A stretch of 64,000 nt of DNA from Candidatus Sulfotelmatobacter sp. (lineage in GTDB: Bacteria > Acidobacteriota > Terriglobia > Terriglobales > Acidobacteriaceae), in the NCBI GenBank assembly GCA_030041475.1, contig JASHNU010000019.1, positions 142,222-206,221 of the forward strand. Reading direction: 5' to 3'. Under the pieces are notes generated by a model. It was given only the letters and a program-made list of their open reading frames with translations, made no database searches and was not told the DNA's origin. Position 1 is the stretch's first letter. Each line of letters begins with the position of its first letter. Positions 52,494 through 63,239 of the stretch are shown here, piece after piece. The position numbers were made by a program, and so were the translations under genes.

Positions 52494-52544
52494 TCCCTGC
52501 AAGGCAATACCCTCACAGCCCTCTTGCAGGGACGGTGCTACAAT
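52494..52544 (+). promoter_or_regulatory. Hairpin and extended -10 promoter of the cytochrome gene
   Basis: Inverted repeat TCCCTGCAAG (52494-52503) / CTTGCAGGGA (52523-52532), then TGCTACAAT (52536-52544), an extended -10. The hairpin covers the -35 area and could also end the upstream gene. Confidence 0.45.
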
Positions 52545-52585
52545 TCCCCCGTAAGCGACTCCTGACCCTACATTAGGAGGTTCCC

Positions 52586-53029
52586 GTGTCACGATCTGCA
52601 CTGGTTCTTCCCGCACTCATTCTCTTAGCCATCGTGCTGCCCGCGCAGCAAACCTCAACTCCAAAGACTCCCAGCTATTCCGCCATTCCGGTTGACGCCG
52701 CCAAGGCGCAGAATCCGGTGAAGAGCTCTCCCGAATCGATTGCGCGCGCCAAGAAGTGGTGGAACCTTGATTGCGCGATGTGTCACGGCGCGGAAGGAAA
52801 CGGGAAAGGTGAGACCGCGCGCGACATGAAGCTGACCATCGGCGACTTCACCGATCCTGCCACTCTCAAGGACCGCACCGACGGCGAGCTCTACTACATC
52901 ATCAAGAACGGTCACCAGGACATGCCGCCGGAAGGCGAGCGGGTTACGACCGAAGAAGGATGGGATCTGGTCAACTATGTCCGCTCGCTTGCGAAGAAGA
53001 AGCCCAACGCCGACCAAAAGCCGCAGTAG
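52586..53029 (+). CDS. Exported monohaem cytochrome c
   Basis: 147 aa. Signal peptide, one haem motif C63-A-M-C66-H67 and a likely distal Met113 (HQDMPPEG). Class I periplasmic electron carrier, probably with a Lys/Pro-rich tail. The start codon is GTG at 52586 with a strong TAGGAGG ribosome site. No terminal oxidase or dehydrogenase partner nearby. Confidence 0.87.
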   Translation: MSRSALVLPALILLAIVLPAQQTSTPKTPSYSAIPVDAAKAQNPVKSSPESIARAKKWWNLDCAMCHGAEGNGKGETARDMKLTIGDFTDPATLKDRTDGELYYIIKNGHQDMPPEGERVTTEEGWDLVNYVRSLAKKKPNADQKPQ

Positions 53030-53092
53030 GATTGCAGTAAGGTGCGGTTGATGTCGAAAGTGAGCCGGTAGTTCGGCAATCCCAGCAAGCCC

Positions 53093-53437
53093 TTAAACTG
53101 CCCGCCGATACTTTGCGCCATCATCGGCAGCGGAATTCTCCTCACCGGACGCCAGCAGTCCGACCACACCGCGCAGATTTTCCCACGCCGCCTGATTGAG
53201 CGTGGGCTCGGCGCTGACCAAGTCGCGGATCATATCCCACGCAGCCATGTTGAGCGCGCCCTCGGGAGCCATGCCCATGGCCAGCGATACGGCACATTGC
53301 GGACAAAAACAGATTCTCTGCGCCGCTGATTTCTGCCGCGGCTTTACCCCAACTGTTTGCGCAAACATGTACACCGCGACCGATTTGTGGCCAACTTCAA
53401 TTTCGCGCCTGCAGCGCAGGCAAAACATGGGTTGCAC
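53093..53437 (-). CDS. Small zinc-finger protein
   Basis: 114 aa. CLRC at residues 6-9 and CFCPQC at about 43-48 form a zinc site in an otherwise helical protein; no family recognised. The GTG start at 53435-53437 has GAGGA nine bases upstream; the ATG three codons later has less support. Probably cytosolic. Confidence 0.6.
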   Translation of the reverse strand: MQPMFCLRCRREIEVGHKSVAVYMFAQTVGVKPRQKSAAQRICFCPQCAVSLAMGMAPEGALNMAAWDMIRDLVSAEPTLNQAAWENLRGVVGLLASGEENSAADDGAKYRRAV

Positions 53438-53579
53438 GCGTTTTCGTCCTCGCCTTCAAAGTGAAAAACAATCGTTTATTGACTCTGAGCTATCCGCGTG
53501 CCCAGCCGCAAGTAAGAAGGAAGATTCCCGCTGGTGTTATGGGGCACCCATCTCGCGTGGCCTTTAGCAATAATCGGGA

Positions 53580-54593
53580 TCACTTCCTCACTGCCCACGC
53601 CATCCCGTCCGGCCCCTTGCCGGTCTCGATGGTCGCCATCACCTCGAGCTTCTTGAGATCAATCACCGACACGTGGCCATCTCTGCTCTCGGCAACGTAG
53701 GCTCGCGAACCGTCGGGCGTAATCAGGATTCCAGCCGCCCCGGTTCCCGGTGCGAGCCGCTTGATCCCCTTGCGCGACGCAACATCCACGATCACCAGTT
53801 CTCCCGTCCCGAGGTCGGAGATGAGCGCCAGCTTCCCATCCGGCGTAAACTTCAGCCGGTTCGAGCGCTTCGTGTGAATGTCGATGCTCTGCGTTACTTT
53901 CTTGCTTGCGATGTCGACGATCGAAATCGTTCCGTCGTGCGAATTTGCCGCCCACAACTCTTTTCCGTCGGGCGACACATCGAAACCCTCCGGGCCCTTC
54001 CCGACCGTGACGTAGCTCTCAATCCATCCCGAAGCATCGCCGCCCTTATCGCGCTCGAGAATGCCAATGTCGTCCGAATTCACATTCGATGTGAAAACGC
54101 GGCTGCGATCTATCCCGACCACCAGCATGTGCGTGCGATTCTGCCCGATGCCCAGCACCCAATCGATCTTCTGGCTCGCGGGATCGTAGCGCCCGATCGC
54201 CTTGCTTCCTTCCGCCGTGAAATAGACCTTGCCGTCCGCCAGATCGAGGCCGTGCGGAGCGAGCAATGCGCCCAGTTCCACCGAAGCCAGCAGCTTCTGA
54301 TTCACCAGATCGACGACAGACAGCGCGTGCCCGGGATTTGCTCCGAAGGCCCCGTAGTTCGAGATGTAGGCGAACTTGCCGTCGTCGGAAGCCACGACCT
54401 CGTGCGGATCGTCGCCCGCATCAACCCGTGCGACAACTTTGAAACTGCGGGGATCAACAATGGCCAGCTTCTTGTCGTCTTTCTCCAGCACCAGCAGCGC
54501 GGGCGAAGGGGTCTGCGCCACGGCAGAAACAGTAGTCAGATAAAGAGCCAGGCAACCGACCGATGCGAAGATCGCGGCACGCATTTTTGCCAT
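53580..54593 (-). CDS. Exported YVTN/YncE-like beta-propeller
   Basis: 337 aa with a signal peptide (to VAQTP, residue 27). Propeller blades of the YVTN type: KLAIVDPRSFKVVARVDAGDDPHEVV, FAYISNYG, RVFTSNVNSDDIGI, GTISIVDIASKKVTQSIDI, RAYVAESRDGHVSVIDLKKLE. YncE-type proteins bind DNA or ligands in the periplasm; no enzyme signature. ATG at 54591-54593 with GGGAGC upstream. Confidence 0.83.
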   Translation of the reverse strand: MAKMRAAIFASVGCLALYLTTVSAVAQTPSPALLVLEKDDKKLAIVDPRSFKVVARVDAGDDPHEVVASDDGKFAYISNYGAFGANPGHALSVVDLVNQKLLASVELGALLAPHGLDLADGKVYFTAEGSKAIGRYDPASQKIDWVLGIGQNRTHMLVVGIDRSRVFTSNVNSDDIGILERDKGGDASGWIESYVTVGKGPEGFDVSPDGKELWAANSHDGTISIVDIASKKVTQSIDIHTKRSNRLKFTPDGKLALISDLGTGELVIVDVASRKGIKRLAPGTGAAGILITPDGSRAYVAESRDGHVSVIDLKKLEVMATIETGKGPDGMAWAVRK

Positions 54594-54843
54594 TAGCTTG
54601 CTCCCGAGTGAAGTTCGATCAATCCGCCGTGCTTCGTAGAGTTGTCATGCCGAACGGAGATTGAGCTTCGCGCTTTCAAACTGGATCGCCTGAAACAACG
54701 CGCCGCCCAGCCGAGCATGATATACCCGGCGGTTGACCCCTTGCCTGCGTACAAGGCAAAATCTGTGGGCCTGTGGGTACCCCATTTCTCTCGGGCCGTT
54801 TGCGGCGAGGAATGGGAATCGTCATTTCATTCCGAGGGTTCGT

Positions 54844-57051
54844 ATGAAATTCCGTCTCTCGCTTTTGACTTTGATCGTCGTCATTGCCCTGGCCGCTTCA
54901 GTTGTGGCACAAGAAGCCCCACATCCCACGACCTTGCAGAAGCGACCTATCACCGAAAAAGATCTGTTCGACTCCATCTGGGTCACAAATCCCCAGGTCT
55001 CGCCCGATGGCACTCGCGTCGCTTTTACCCGCGTGAATGTCGACGAGAAGAAAACCGGCTATGAAACCTCGGTTTGGGTGGTCGCCACCGACGGCAAGCA
55101 GGCGCCCATCCGCTTGACCAACGGCAAGCACGACTCGTCGCCGCGTTGGTCGCCCGACGGCAGCCATATCGTCTTCATGCGCGGTGGCGACAAAGACGAA
55201 TCCGGCAAACCCAAGCCCCCTCAGCTCGCCCTGCTCTCGCTCTCCGGCGGCGAGGCGCGGATCATCACCGACCTGCCCAAAGGCGCGTCAGGCCCGGTCT
55301 GGTCGCCAGATGGCAAGCGCATCGCCTTCTCCAGCGACACCACGCAGGAAGATATCGAAAAGGCCAGGAAGAAGGGCGCCAAATCCAGCGAGGCGCCGAG
55401 CAAAGACGACGAGCACGAGTCCGACGTTCACATCATCAGCCGCGCCGTCTACCGCTCGAACGATCAGGGCTATCTTGACTTCAAGCGTCACGACCACATC
55501 TGGCTGGTCGACGTTCCCTCCGCCTCTGACGAGATGCCCAAGCCCGTGCAAGTCACCACCGGCAACTACGACGAAGAACAAATAGTCTGGAGCCGCGGCA
55601 GTTCGACCATCTATTTTCTGACCCGCCGTGTCGACGAACCCTACTACGAACTGCCGAGTACGGATATCTACTCCGTCTCCGCAGCCGGCGGAACGCCGGC
55701 GAAACTCGCGACCATTCCTATGGGTATCTATGGCCTGGTACTGAGCCCCGATGGCAAGCAGTTCGCCTTCCACGGTTCGGTGACCGAGCCGGTGCGCTCC
55801 TATTCCGAGCCCGATCTCTGGGTCATGGACGTTGCGCCCAATGCCAAGCCGCAAAATCTGACCGCAGGTTACGACTTCGACATGGGCAGCTCCGTCTTCG
55901 GCGACAACGCTCCGCCACGCGGTGGCCGCAGCCGCTCCCTCTATTGGTCGCCCGATGGCCGCTGGCTCTACGACGTCGTGGAAAAGCATGGCCGCACCCC
56001 GATTGTGCGGGTCGACGCTCGTACCGGCGAGGTCACTGAACTCACCGGGGGCGATCAGGCGGTTCTCGACTACAACGTCAACCCTGGCGCCAACTCCATC
56101 GTTGCCATGATCTCCACGCCCGTCATGATTGGAGATCTTTTCTCCGTCTCCAGCGATGGCGCTGAAACCCGCCTCACTGACTTCAACCAGAAACTCTGGT
56201 CACAGTTGAACATCACGATGCCCGAAGAGATCAACTACAAAAGCTTTGATGGGAAGAACATCCAGGGCTGGATTCAGAAGCCACCCGATTTCGATTCGAA
56301 AAAGCAGTACCCGATGATCCTCGACATACACGGCGGCCCGCACGCAGCGTACGGGTGGGTCTTCGACCACGAATTTCAGTGGATGGCCGCCAAAGGCTAC
56401 GTCGTCTTCTATCCCAACCCGCGCGGGTCCACCAGCTACGGCCAGGACTTCGGCAACATCATCCAGTACCACTATCCCGGCGACGACTATAAGGATCTGA
56501 TGGCCGGCGTCGATGAAATTCTCAAGCGCGGCTATGTCGATCCCAAGAAACTCGGCGTGACGGGCGGCTCGGGGGGAGGGGTCCTCACCGACTGGACCAT
56601 CACGCACACCGACCGTTTTGCCGCCGCAGTCTCGCAGCGCGACATTTCCAATTGGGCCTCGTGGTGGTACACGGCCGACTTCACTTTGTTCCAACCAAAC
56701 TGGTTCAAAGCGCCACCGTTCGAAGATCCCGAAGACTACAAGAATCGCTCGGCCATCAGCTTCGTGAAGAACATCCACACGCCGGTGCTGTTCGTGCTGG
56801 GCGAAGCCGACTACCGCACGCCGCAAGATTCCGGCGGCGAACAACTCTTCCGGGCGCTCAAATACATGCATCGCCCGACGGCCATGGTCGTCTTCCCGCG
56901 CGAGACGCACGAACTCTCGCGCTCGGGGGAACCGTGGCACCGCATCGAGCGCCTGGATCACATCGTCGGCTGGTTCGATAAATGGCTGATGGGAGTCCCG
57001 CATCCCGAATATGACGCGACGACGCAGCAGGCCGAGAAGTCGTCACCGTAG
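54844..57051 (+). CDS. Exported prolyl oligopeptidase-family (S9) peptidase
   Basis: 735 aa. Signal peptide (to VVAQE, residue 23), a seven-blade propeller with WD40-like SPDGTRVAF and SPDGKRIAF repeats, then the alpha/beta-hydrolase domain with catalytic Ser576 (TGGSGGG), Asp656 (LGEADYRTP) and His689 (ETHELS). DPP-IV/acylaminoacyl-peptidase type, cleaving short peptides in the periplasm. ATG at 54844 with GAGGG upstream; the longer frame from 54733 is rejected. Confidence 0.93.
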   Translation: MKFRLSLLTLIVVIALAASVVAQEAPHPTTLQKRPITEKDLFDSIWVTNPQVSPDGTRVAFTRVNVDEKKTGYETSVWVVATDGKQAPIRLTNGKHDSSPRWSPDGSHIVFMRGGDKDESGKPKPPQLALLSLSGGEARIITDLPKGASGPVWSPDGKRIAFSSDTTQEDIEKARKKGAKSSEAPSKDDEHESDVHIISRAVYRSNDQGYLDFKRHDHIWLVDVPSASDEMPKPVQVTTGNYDEEQIVWSRGSSTIYFLTRRVDEPYYELPSTDIYSVSAAGGTPAKLATIPMGIYGLVLSPDGKQFAFHGSVTEPVRSYSEPDLWVMDVAPNAKPQNLTAGYDFDMGSSVFGDNAPPRGGRSRSLYWSPDGRWLYDVVEKHGRTPIVRVDARTGEVTELTGGDQAVLDYNVNPGANSIVAMISTPVMIGDLFSVSSDGAETRLTDFNQKLWSQLNITMPEEINYKSFDGKNIQGWIQKPPDFDSKKQYPMILDIHGGPHAAYGWVFDHEFQWMAAKGYVVFYPNPRGSTSYGQDFGNIIQYHYPGDDYKDLMAGVDEILKRGYVDPKKLGVTGGSGGGVLTDWTITHTDRFAAAVSQRDISNWASWWYTADFTLFQPNWFKAPPFEDPEDYKNRSAISFVKNIHTPVLFVLGEADYRTPQDSGGEQLFRALKYMHRPTAMVVFPRETHELSRSGEPWHRIERLDHIVGWFDKWLMGVPHPEYDATTQQAEKSSP

Positions 57052-57077
57052 GCGCTACAGAAAGAGACGGAGCGCCC

Positions 57078-57113
57078 CACCCTCATTCCGCGCACTTTGC
57101 GAGATAGGGTGAG
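57078..57113. repeat. Weak CCCACCCT-type hairpin between convergent genes
   Basis: CACCCT ... AGGGTG inverted arms around an imperfect stem in the gap between the S9 gene and the convergent transporter. It resembles the 46828 and 63543 repeats but is more degenerate. Confidence 0.35.
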
Positions 57114-57119
57114 ATTCAC

Positions 57120-58988
57120 TCACGCCTTCAAGTGATACGGAATCGACGCCACCGTGATGCGCTGATTTCCGTCGAACAGCAGCAGCGCCCGTATCGCCTC
57201 CGGCCGGTTGTTGTGCAGCAAGTAGTGCCACCAGTGGCTCTCCACCAGCTCCGGTAGCAGCACGGTGATGCTCCGGTCGGGCTGCTCCTGCTGCTGGCGG
57301 ATCGCATACTCGACAATCGGCTTCACGATGAAGCGATACGGCGAATCGAGCACCACCAGCTTGGGCAGCGGAAGTCCTGCCGCACGCGCCGGCTTCTCCA
57401 CCATCTCGCCCCATTTCCGGCACAGGCTGTGCGTCTCTTCTCCGAAATGTACGTGCAGCACGTGGATCTCTTTCGACAGCGTCCAGGCATAGCGCAGCGC
57501 CTTGTCCGCCACCAGGCTCCAGCGATCAAGCGGCAGCAGAACGATCGGCTCGGAAAGATTCGTCGTTTCGACTGGCCGCATGGTGTTGATTTCTTCTCCC
57601 ACCAGCGCGTAATGCCGCCGCACCCCGCGCATCATCCAGATCAGCGCCGGAATCAGCAGGACCGTGATCCACGCTCCATCCACAAACTTCGCCAGCAGCA
57701 CCACGGCGGTCGTGATTCCGGTCGCCAGCGCTCCCAGCCCGTTCAGCACCATGCTGTAGCGAGCTCCCGGCCCGCCCAACCGCCTCCAGTGCACGACCAT
57801 GCCGGCCTGCGAGAGCGTAAACGCCAGGAACGCGCCCACGGCATATAGAGGAATCAGGCGGTCGGTGATCCCGCCAAAAATGATCAGCAGCACGCCGGTC
57901 AGCGCCGCGAGCGCATAAATTCCCTGGGCATACACCAGCCGCCGCCCGCGAATCACGAACGCGTGCGGCAGATATCCGTTCTGCGCAATCGCCCGCGCCA
58001 GCCGCGGGAAATCGGCAAAGGCCGTGTTCGCGGAAAGCGACAGCACGACCAGGATCGACGCAATACTGACCCAGTAGAACGCTCCCCGCCCGGTCACAGC
58101 GGCCAGCAACATGGAAAGCACGCTCTGGTAGCCCGGTGCTCCCGGATCGGTTGCGGCAATGCCGTACGCCGGCACCAGGTACGCAATGCCGAGCAGCATC
58201 ACCATCAGGATTCCGATGATGGTCGTCAGCGTCAGTTTCGCAGTCTTGTCTGTCGGCTCGCGAAAGGCCATCACGCCGTTGCTCACGGCTTCGACGCCCG
58301 TCATCGCCGTGCAGCCGCTGGAGAACGTTCGCAGCAGCAGCCACGCGCCCACTGTCCCGGTGACTGCGGTCAGCTTGGGCGGAGGAATCACCGGCACGGG
58401 ATGCCCGCCTGCGGCGAATGCCTTAACCAACCCAACCGCGATCAAACCTAGCAGGCAAAAAATGAAAATGTAGGTCGGCAGCAGGAACACTCCGCCTGTT
58501 TCTTGCACGCCGCGCAGGTTCACCACCGTGATGACAAACAAAATCGCCAGGCAAAACCAGAGCGTCTTGCTCTGGAGTGACGGCACGGCCGAAACCAGCG
58601 CGCCCACGCCCGCCGAGATGCCCACGGCCGCCGTCAGCACGTAGTCGATCATCAGCGCCGCCGCAGCCAGCAATCCCGCGCCCTCGCCCAGGTTTTCGGT
58701 CGCGACCGTGTACGAACCGCCGCCCTGCGGATACGCCGAGATCGTCTGCCGATACGAGAAGTACACAATGCCCAACAGAATGACGATGCCGATCGTGATC
58801 GGCCAGACATAGGCCGCTCCCGCCATGCCCAACGCAATCAGCATGGTGAGCGCGGCTTCGGGGCCGTAAGCCGCCGAGCTCAGCGCGTCGAGGCCAAAGA
58901 TCGGAATGCCTTTCAGTGGCCCAATGCGCTCCGCTTTCTCTTCTTCCGTGGCCAGCGGCCGCCCAAAGAGGGTGTCAAACAAATTCAC
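57120..58988 (-). CDS. KimA-like APC-superfamily potassium transporter
   Basis: About 622 aa with twelve hydrophobic helices and a soluble C-terminal domain. The N-terminal DALSSAAYG, SYRQTISAYPQGGGSY and TFSSGCTAMTGVEAVSNG segments resemble the KimA potassium uptake protein of Bacillus, as does the C-terminal USP-like part ending SIPYHLK. In Bacillus this family is inhibited by cyclic di-AMP. Start GTG at 58986-58988 with a GGGG ribosome site; a TTG at 59019-59021 would add 11 residues. Broader amino-acid permease is the alternative. Confidence 0.8.
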   Translation of the reverse strand: MNLFDTLFGRPLATEEEKAERIGPLKGIPIFGLDALSSAAYGPEAALTMLIALGMAGAAYVWPITIGIVILLGIVYFSYRQTISAYPQGGGSYTVATENLGEGAGLLAAAALMIDYVLTAAVGISAGVGALVSAVPSLQSKTLWFCLAILFVITVVNLRGVQETGGVFLLPTYIFIFCLLGLIAVGLVKAFAAGGHPVPVIPPPKLTAVTGTVGAWLLLRTFSSGCTAMTGVEAVSNGVMAFREPTDKTAKLTLTTIIGILMVMLLGIAYLVPAYGIAATDPGAPGYQSVLSMLLAAVTGRGAFYWVSIASILVVLSLSANTAFADFPRLARAIAQNGYLPHAFVIRGRRLVYAQGIYALAALTGVLLIIFGGITDRLIPLYAVGAFLAFTLSQAGMVVHWRRLGGPGARYSMVLNGLGALATGITTAVVLLAKFVDGAWITVLLIPALIWMMRGVRRHYALVGEEINTMRPVETTNLSEPIVLLPLDRWSLVADKALRYAWTLSKEIHVLHVHFGEETHSLCRKWGEMVEKPARAAGLPLPKLVVLDSPYRFIVKPIVEYAIRQQQEQPDRSITVLLPELVESHWWHYLLHNNRPEAIRALLLFDGNQRITVASIPYHLKA

Positions 58989-59153
58989 GCGCTTACCCCA
59001 GTTTTCGCTTCGCGGACGCAACCACAGCCTGCGTCCGCCACCCCGTCATAATACTCGCTTGATGCCGGTCAGATTTGCTCTCGCTCGGTCCGGCAACGGC
59101 CGCATTCATCCCGTCAGTTAGAATCCAAGTTGCGACACCGGAGGACCGCAATC

Positions 59154-59621
59154 ATGACTTCCTGCAACAGGGCCGCGATCGTTCTCCTCACAGTTGGCTC
59201 GATTGCAATCGCGTTTTCAGCGTTTGCCTACCAAGCCAGCACGATTCCTACTTCGCACCTCATCAACCCCGACGAACTTGCGAAGCTCCTCGCATCTCCG
59301 AAAGGACAAAAACCGCTACTGATCCACGTCGGCTTTCACGTGCTCTACCTACAGGGACACATCCCAGGCTCCGAGTACTTCGGTCCCGGCTCCGACGCGA
59401 ACGCCCTGCACAGGCTGCGCGACCGAGTGCAATCGCTGCCGCTCACGAAATTCATCGTGATCTACTGCGGATGCTGCCCCTGGGACCACTGCCCGAACCT
59501 CAAGCCCGCCGACGATGCCCTGCGCGCCCTCGGTTTCACCAACGTCAAAGCCCTCTACATTCCCAACAACATCGCCACCGACTGGCGCGACAAAGGCTAC
59601 CCCATGGCTAAAGGAGAATGA
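59154..59621 (+). CDS. Exported rhodanese-like protein
   Basis: 155 aa. Signal-like N-terminus, then a rhodanese domain: LLIHVGFHVLYLQGHIPGSEYFGPG and the active-site loop YCGCCPWDHCPN, with a Cys-rich loop instead of the classic CxxxxR. Probably handles sulfur or acts as a thiol protein outside the cytosol. ATG at 59154 with GGAGG nine bases upstream. A longer reading from 59130 is less likely. Confidence 0.78.
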   Translation: MTSCNRAAIVLLTVGSIAIAFSAFAYQASTIPTSHLINPDELAKLLASPKGQKPLLIHVGFHVLYLQGHIPGSEYFGPGSDANALHRLRDRVQSLPLTKFIVIYCGCCPWDHCPNLKPADDALRALGFTNVKALYIPNNIATDWRDKGYPMAKGE

Positions 59622-59673
59622 TCCGGCGCGCACCGCCAACAGGTAGGTGCCAAATGCGCTTTTGCTAACCCCC

Positions 59674-59703
59674 TTGACAACTGCCCACCCGCATTCGTAC
59701 AAT
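59674..59703 (+). promoter_or_regulatory. groESL promoter
   Basis: TTGACA (59674-59679), 18-bp spacer, TACAAT (59698-59703). The CIRCE operator begins at the -10. The leader to groES is about 195 nt. Confidence 0.8.
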
Positions 59704-59729
59704 TAGCACTCGATAGGCGGCAGTGCTAG
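59703..59729 (+). promoter_or_regulatory. CIRCE operator for HrcA
   Basis: TTAGCACTC, nine bases, CAGTGCTAG. The left arm is a perfect match to the consensus TTAGCACTC; the right arm differs from GAGTGCTAA at its first and last base. HrcA should repress groESL here until heat shock. hrcA itself is not in the window. Confidence 0.85.
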
Positions 59730-59800
59730 CAGCTCCGCCTAACCCATCTAAATCATAGGGTTACACACGATTGGCCCGGCTCTTGAGTTGGTACGCGCGA

Positions 59801-59848
59801 GATCCCTCGCTCCGCCTGAAAAGCGGCTGCGCACGGGATGACGCAAGG
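59801..59848. repeat. Dispersed GC-rich repeat, copy A (groES leader)
   Basis: gatccctcgctccgc... gcacgggatgacgc. Imperfect palindrome that shares its ends with the copies at 60259, 60310 and 60366. It lies in the groES 5' leader. Confidence 0.55.
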
Positions 59849-59906
59849 AGTTGGGGCCAGATCAATAGCAGCTCAAACCTCATTAACTACTGAAAGGAGT
59901 TCGAAC

Positions 59907-60233
59907 ATGGCGAAATTCACCCCGCTCCATGACCGCATCCTGGTGCGGCGCATTGAAGAAGGAGAAACCACCCGCGGCGGCATCATCATCCCCGACTCGG
60001 CGAAAGAGAAGCCGCAGGAGGGCGAAGTGATCTCCGCCGGCAAGGGCAAGATCACCGAAGAAGGCAAGGTTCGGCCGCTCGACGTGAAGGAAGGCGACCG
60101 CATCCTGTTCGGCAAGTATTCCGGCACCGAAATCAAGCTCGATGGTGAGGACTACATCATCATGCGCGAAGAGGAAGTGCTGGGCATTCTGTCCGGCGCG
60201 GCGAAGAGAGAGACGGCCGGGTCGAGAAAGTAA
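59907..60233 (+). CDS. groS: Co-chaperonin GroES
   Basis: 108 aa. [10 protein letters not shown], the mobile-loop segment [19 protein letters not shown], and [13 protein letters not shown] are typical. Forms the seven-subunit lid of the GroEL folding chamber. C-terminus about 10 residues longer than usual ([11 protein letters not shown]). ATG at 59907 with AAAGGAG upstream; the frame from 59838 is rejected. Controlled by CIRCE. Confidence 0.97.
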   Translation: MAKFTPLHDRILVRRIEEGETTRGGIIIPDSAKEKPQEGEVISAGKGKITEEGKVRPLDVKEGDRILFGKYSGTEIKLDGEDYIIMREEEVLGILSGAAKRETAGSRK

Positions 60234-60258
60234 AGTAAGGATGCGGCCAAGCGCGCCC

Positions 60259-60414
60259 AGATCCTTCGGCGACAAAGAACATGTCGCCTCAGGATGACAA
60301 GCAAACCCAGGATCCCTCGACTCGCACAAAGAGCGCGCTCGCTCGGGATGACAGGGTTAGTACACGCGAGATTCCTCGCCCCGCTGGTAAAAGCGCGGGG
60401 CTTCGGGATGGCGC
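60259..60414. repeat. Three dispersed repeats in the groES-groEL gap (copies B, C, D)
   Basis: Copies start at about 60259 (atccttcgg ... aggatgac), 60310 (gatccctcg ... gggatgac) and 60366 (gcgagattcctcg ... gggatggc). Each has inverted ends and a variable, self-complementary centre. They fill most of the 261-bp gap. Confidence 0.6.
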
Positions 60415-60464
60415 AAAAGGTTTGAAGGCTAAGAGCTAGTAGCTGGGTCGCTCACGGCTCATAA

Positions 60465-62159
<1,695 letters not shown>

Positions 62160-62296
62160 GCACGCAGTCCGCGGCGTGAGCGACCCTGAGCGAAGCGAAG
62201 GGGAGCGGGAGTCGCGGGCGCTCATCCTGAGCGCGTTTTTTGCGCGAAGGATCTCAGCAAGAATGGGCTTGGGAAGGGCACGGCTTTAGCCGTGCC
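62160..62296. repeat. Dispersed hairpin sequence after groEL
   Basis: Includes cctgagcgaagcgaagg and catcctgagcgcg...gcgaaggatct stretches of the groESL-repeat type in the opposite direction, and a hairpin GGCACGGC ttta GCCGTGCC (62277-62296). Confidence 0.5.
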
Positions 62297-62322
62297 GCAA
62301 GCTCATAACACGAATTAAACCG

Positions 62323-62347
62323 AAGCCCCGCCGCAAGGCGGGGCTTT
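62323..62347 (+). terminator. Intrinsic terminator-like hairpin after groEL
   Basis: AAGCCCCGCC GCAA GGCGGGGCTTT: 10-bp GC-rich stem with a GNRA loop and a short T tract. It lies 163 bp after the groEL stop and before the HNH gene. Confidence 0.7.
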
Positions 62348-62401
62348 GGGATCTGGTACGGAAAGCGGTCATAATTCAGGCTTAGAGCGTCCCTTCGGGA
62401 G

Positions 62402-63019
62402 ATGGATCAGGACTTCACAACCGCTGTAAAACGGACAATTGCGGAACGTGCGGGCTGGATTTGTACGATTTGCAAATGCAGCACAATCTTCGGCTTGTCC
62501 AGTGACGACTCCTCCAATGTCGGAGAAGGAGCACACATTAAGGGAGTCAGGGTAGGCTCGGCCCGCTATATCGACTGTCATGGAAAGGGCAATGTCGAAA
62601 ACGGATTTTGGGCGTGCCCGCGGTGCCATAAAATCATTGATGACGACCCGGGAAAATATACAGTCGGACAGTTAGTAAGTCTGCGAGGATCGCACGAAAG
62701 CTGGATCGCGCAAAATCGCCCTGACGAAGTTCTGGCAAAACGGCGGGGGGCGCTTCTACGGTTGCGTGGGTCAAATGTGTGGGTGAAGCAAGATTCACAT
62801 CGACCAGTTCCCTACCGCACGGGGGGATACGAGCCGTACCATCGAATTCTCAAAGATGTCGAATCAGTCGAGGACAGCGACGATTGGGTCGTGGTGCTCG
62901 TAAATCCGGCTGCTTCACCGGACCCATCCAACTTCATCCCCTTACACGACATAACTCTCAGCAAGGACTGCCACAACCAAAAGGAACGAGTCATCCTCAT
63001 CTGGCATGATGAGAAGTAG
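62402..63019 (+). CDS. HNH-type nuclease-like protein
   Basis: 205 aa. CTIC (21-24) and ACPRCHKIID (71-80) are the zinc pairs of an HNH/His-Me finger; GAHIKG with His45 is the candidate catalytic His, and Asn67 and His76/Asp80 complete the motif. The C-terminal half has no match. Codon use is lower in GC than the neighbours (for example ataaaa and gattca stretches), so it may be laterally acquired. Restriction or repair role not shown. ATG at 62402 follows GGGAG. Confidence 0.7.
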   Translation: MDQDFTTAVKRTIAERAGWICTICKCSTIFGLSSDDSSNVGEGAHIKGVRVGSARYIDCHGKGNVENGFWACPRCHKIIDDDPGKYTVGQLVSLRGSHESWIAQNRPDEVLAKRRGALLRLRGSNVWVKQDSHRPVPYRTGGYEPYHRILKDVESVEDSDDWVVVLVNPAASPDPSNFIPLHDITLSKDCHNQKERVILIWHDEK

Positions 63020-63087
63020 TCCCCACTGACGTCGTCGCGTTTCGTCAGCGCACCTTTGCGGTTAGGCCCCGGGCGGCGCGGACCTCG

Positions 63088-63234
63088 CTATTTGACCTCG
63101 CGCTCGATCTTCTTGAGCTGTTCTTCGATGGCGCGAGACAACTCGACTAGCCCTTGAGCAATTTGTCGTATCGCTTCATCGTTGGTCTGTCCCTTAGCCG
63201 ATTCAAAATTCTGCCGAGCGGTCGGATAACCCAT
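63088..63234 (-). CDS. 48-residue helical protein
   Basis: A short minus-strand gene with the ribosome site GGAGG five bases before the ATG (63232-63234); a second in-frame ATG is directly before it. The peptide begins MGYPTARQNFESAKGQ and its C-terminal half (VELSRAIEEQLKKIEREV) is amphipathic and could form a coiled coil. Function unknown. The strong ribosome site is the main support. Confidence 0.55.
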   Translation of the reverse strand: MGYPTARQNFESAKGQTNDEAIRQIAQGLVELSRAIEEQLKKIEREVK

Positions 63235-63239
63235 CATTA

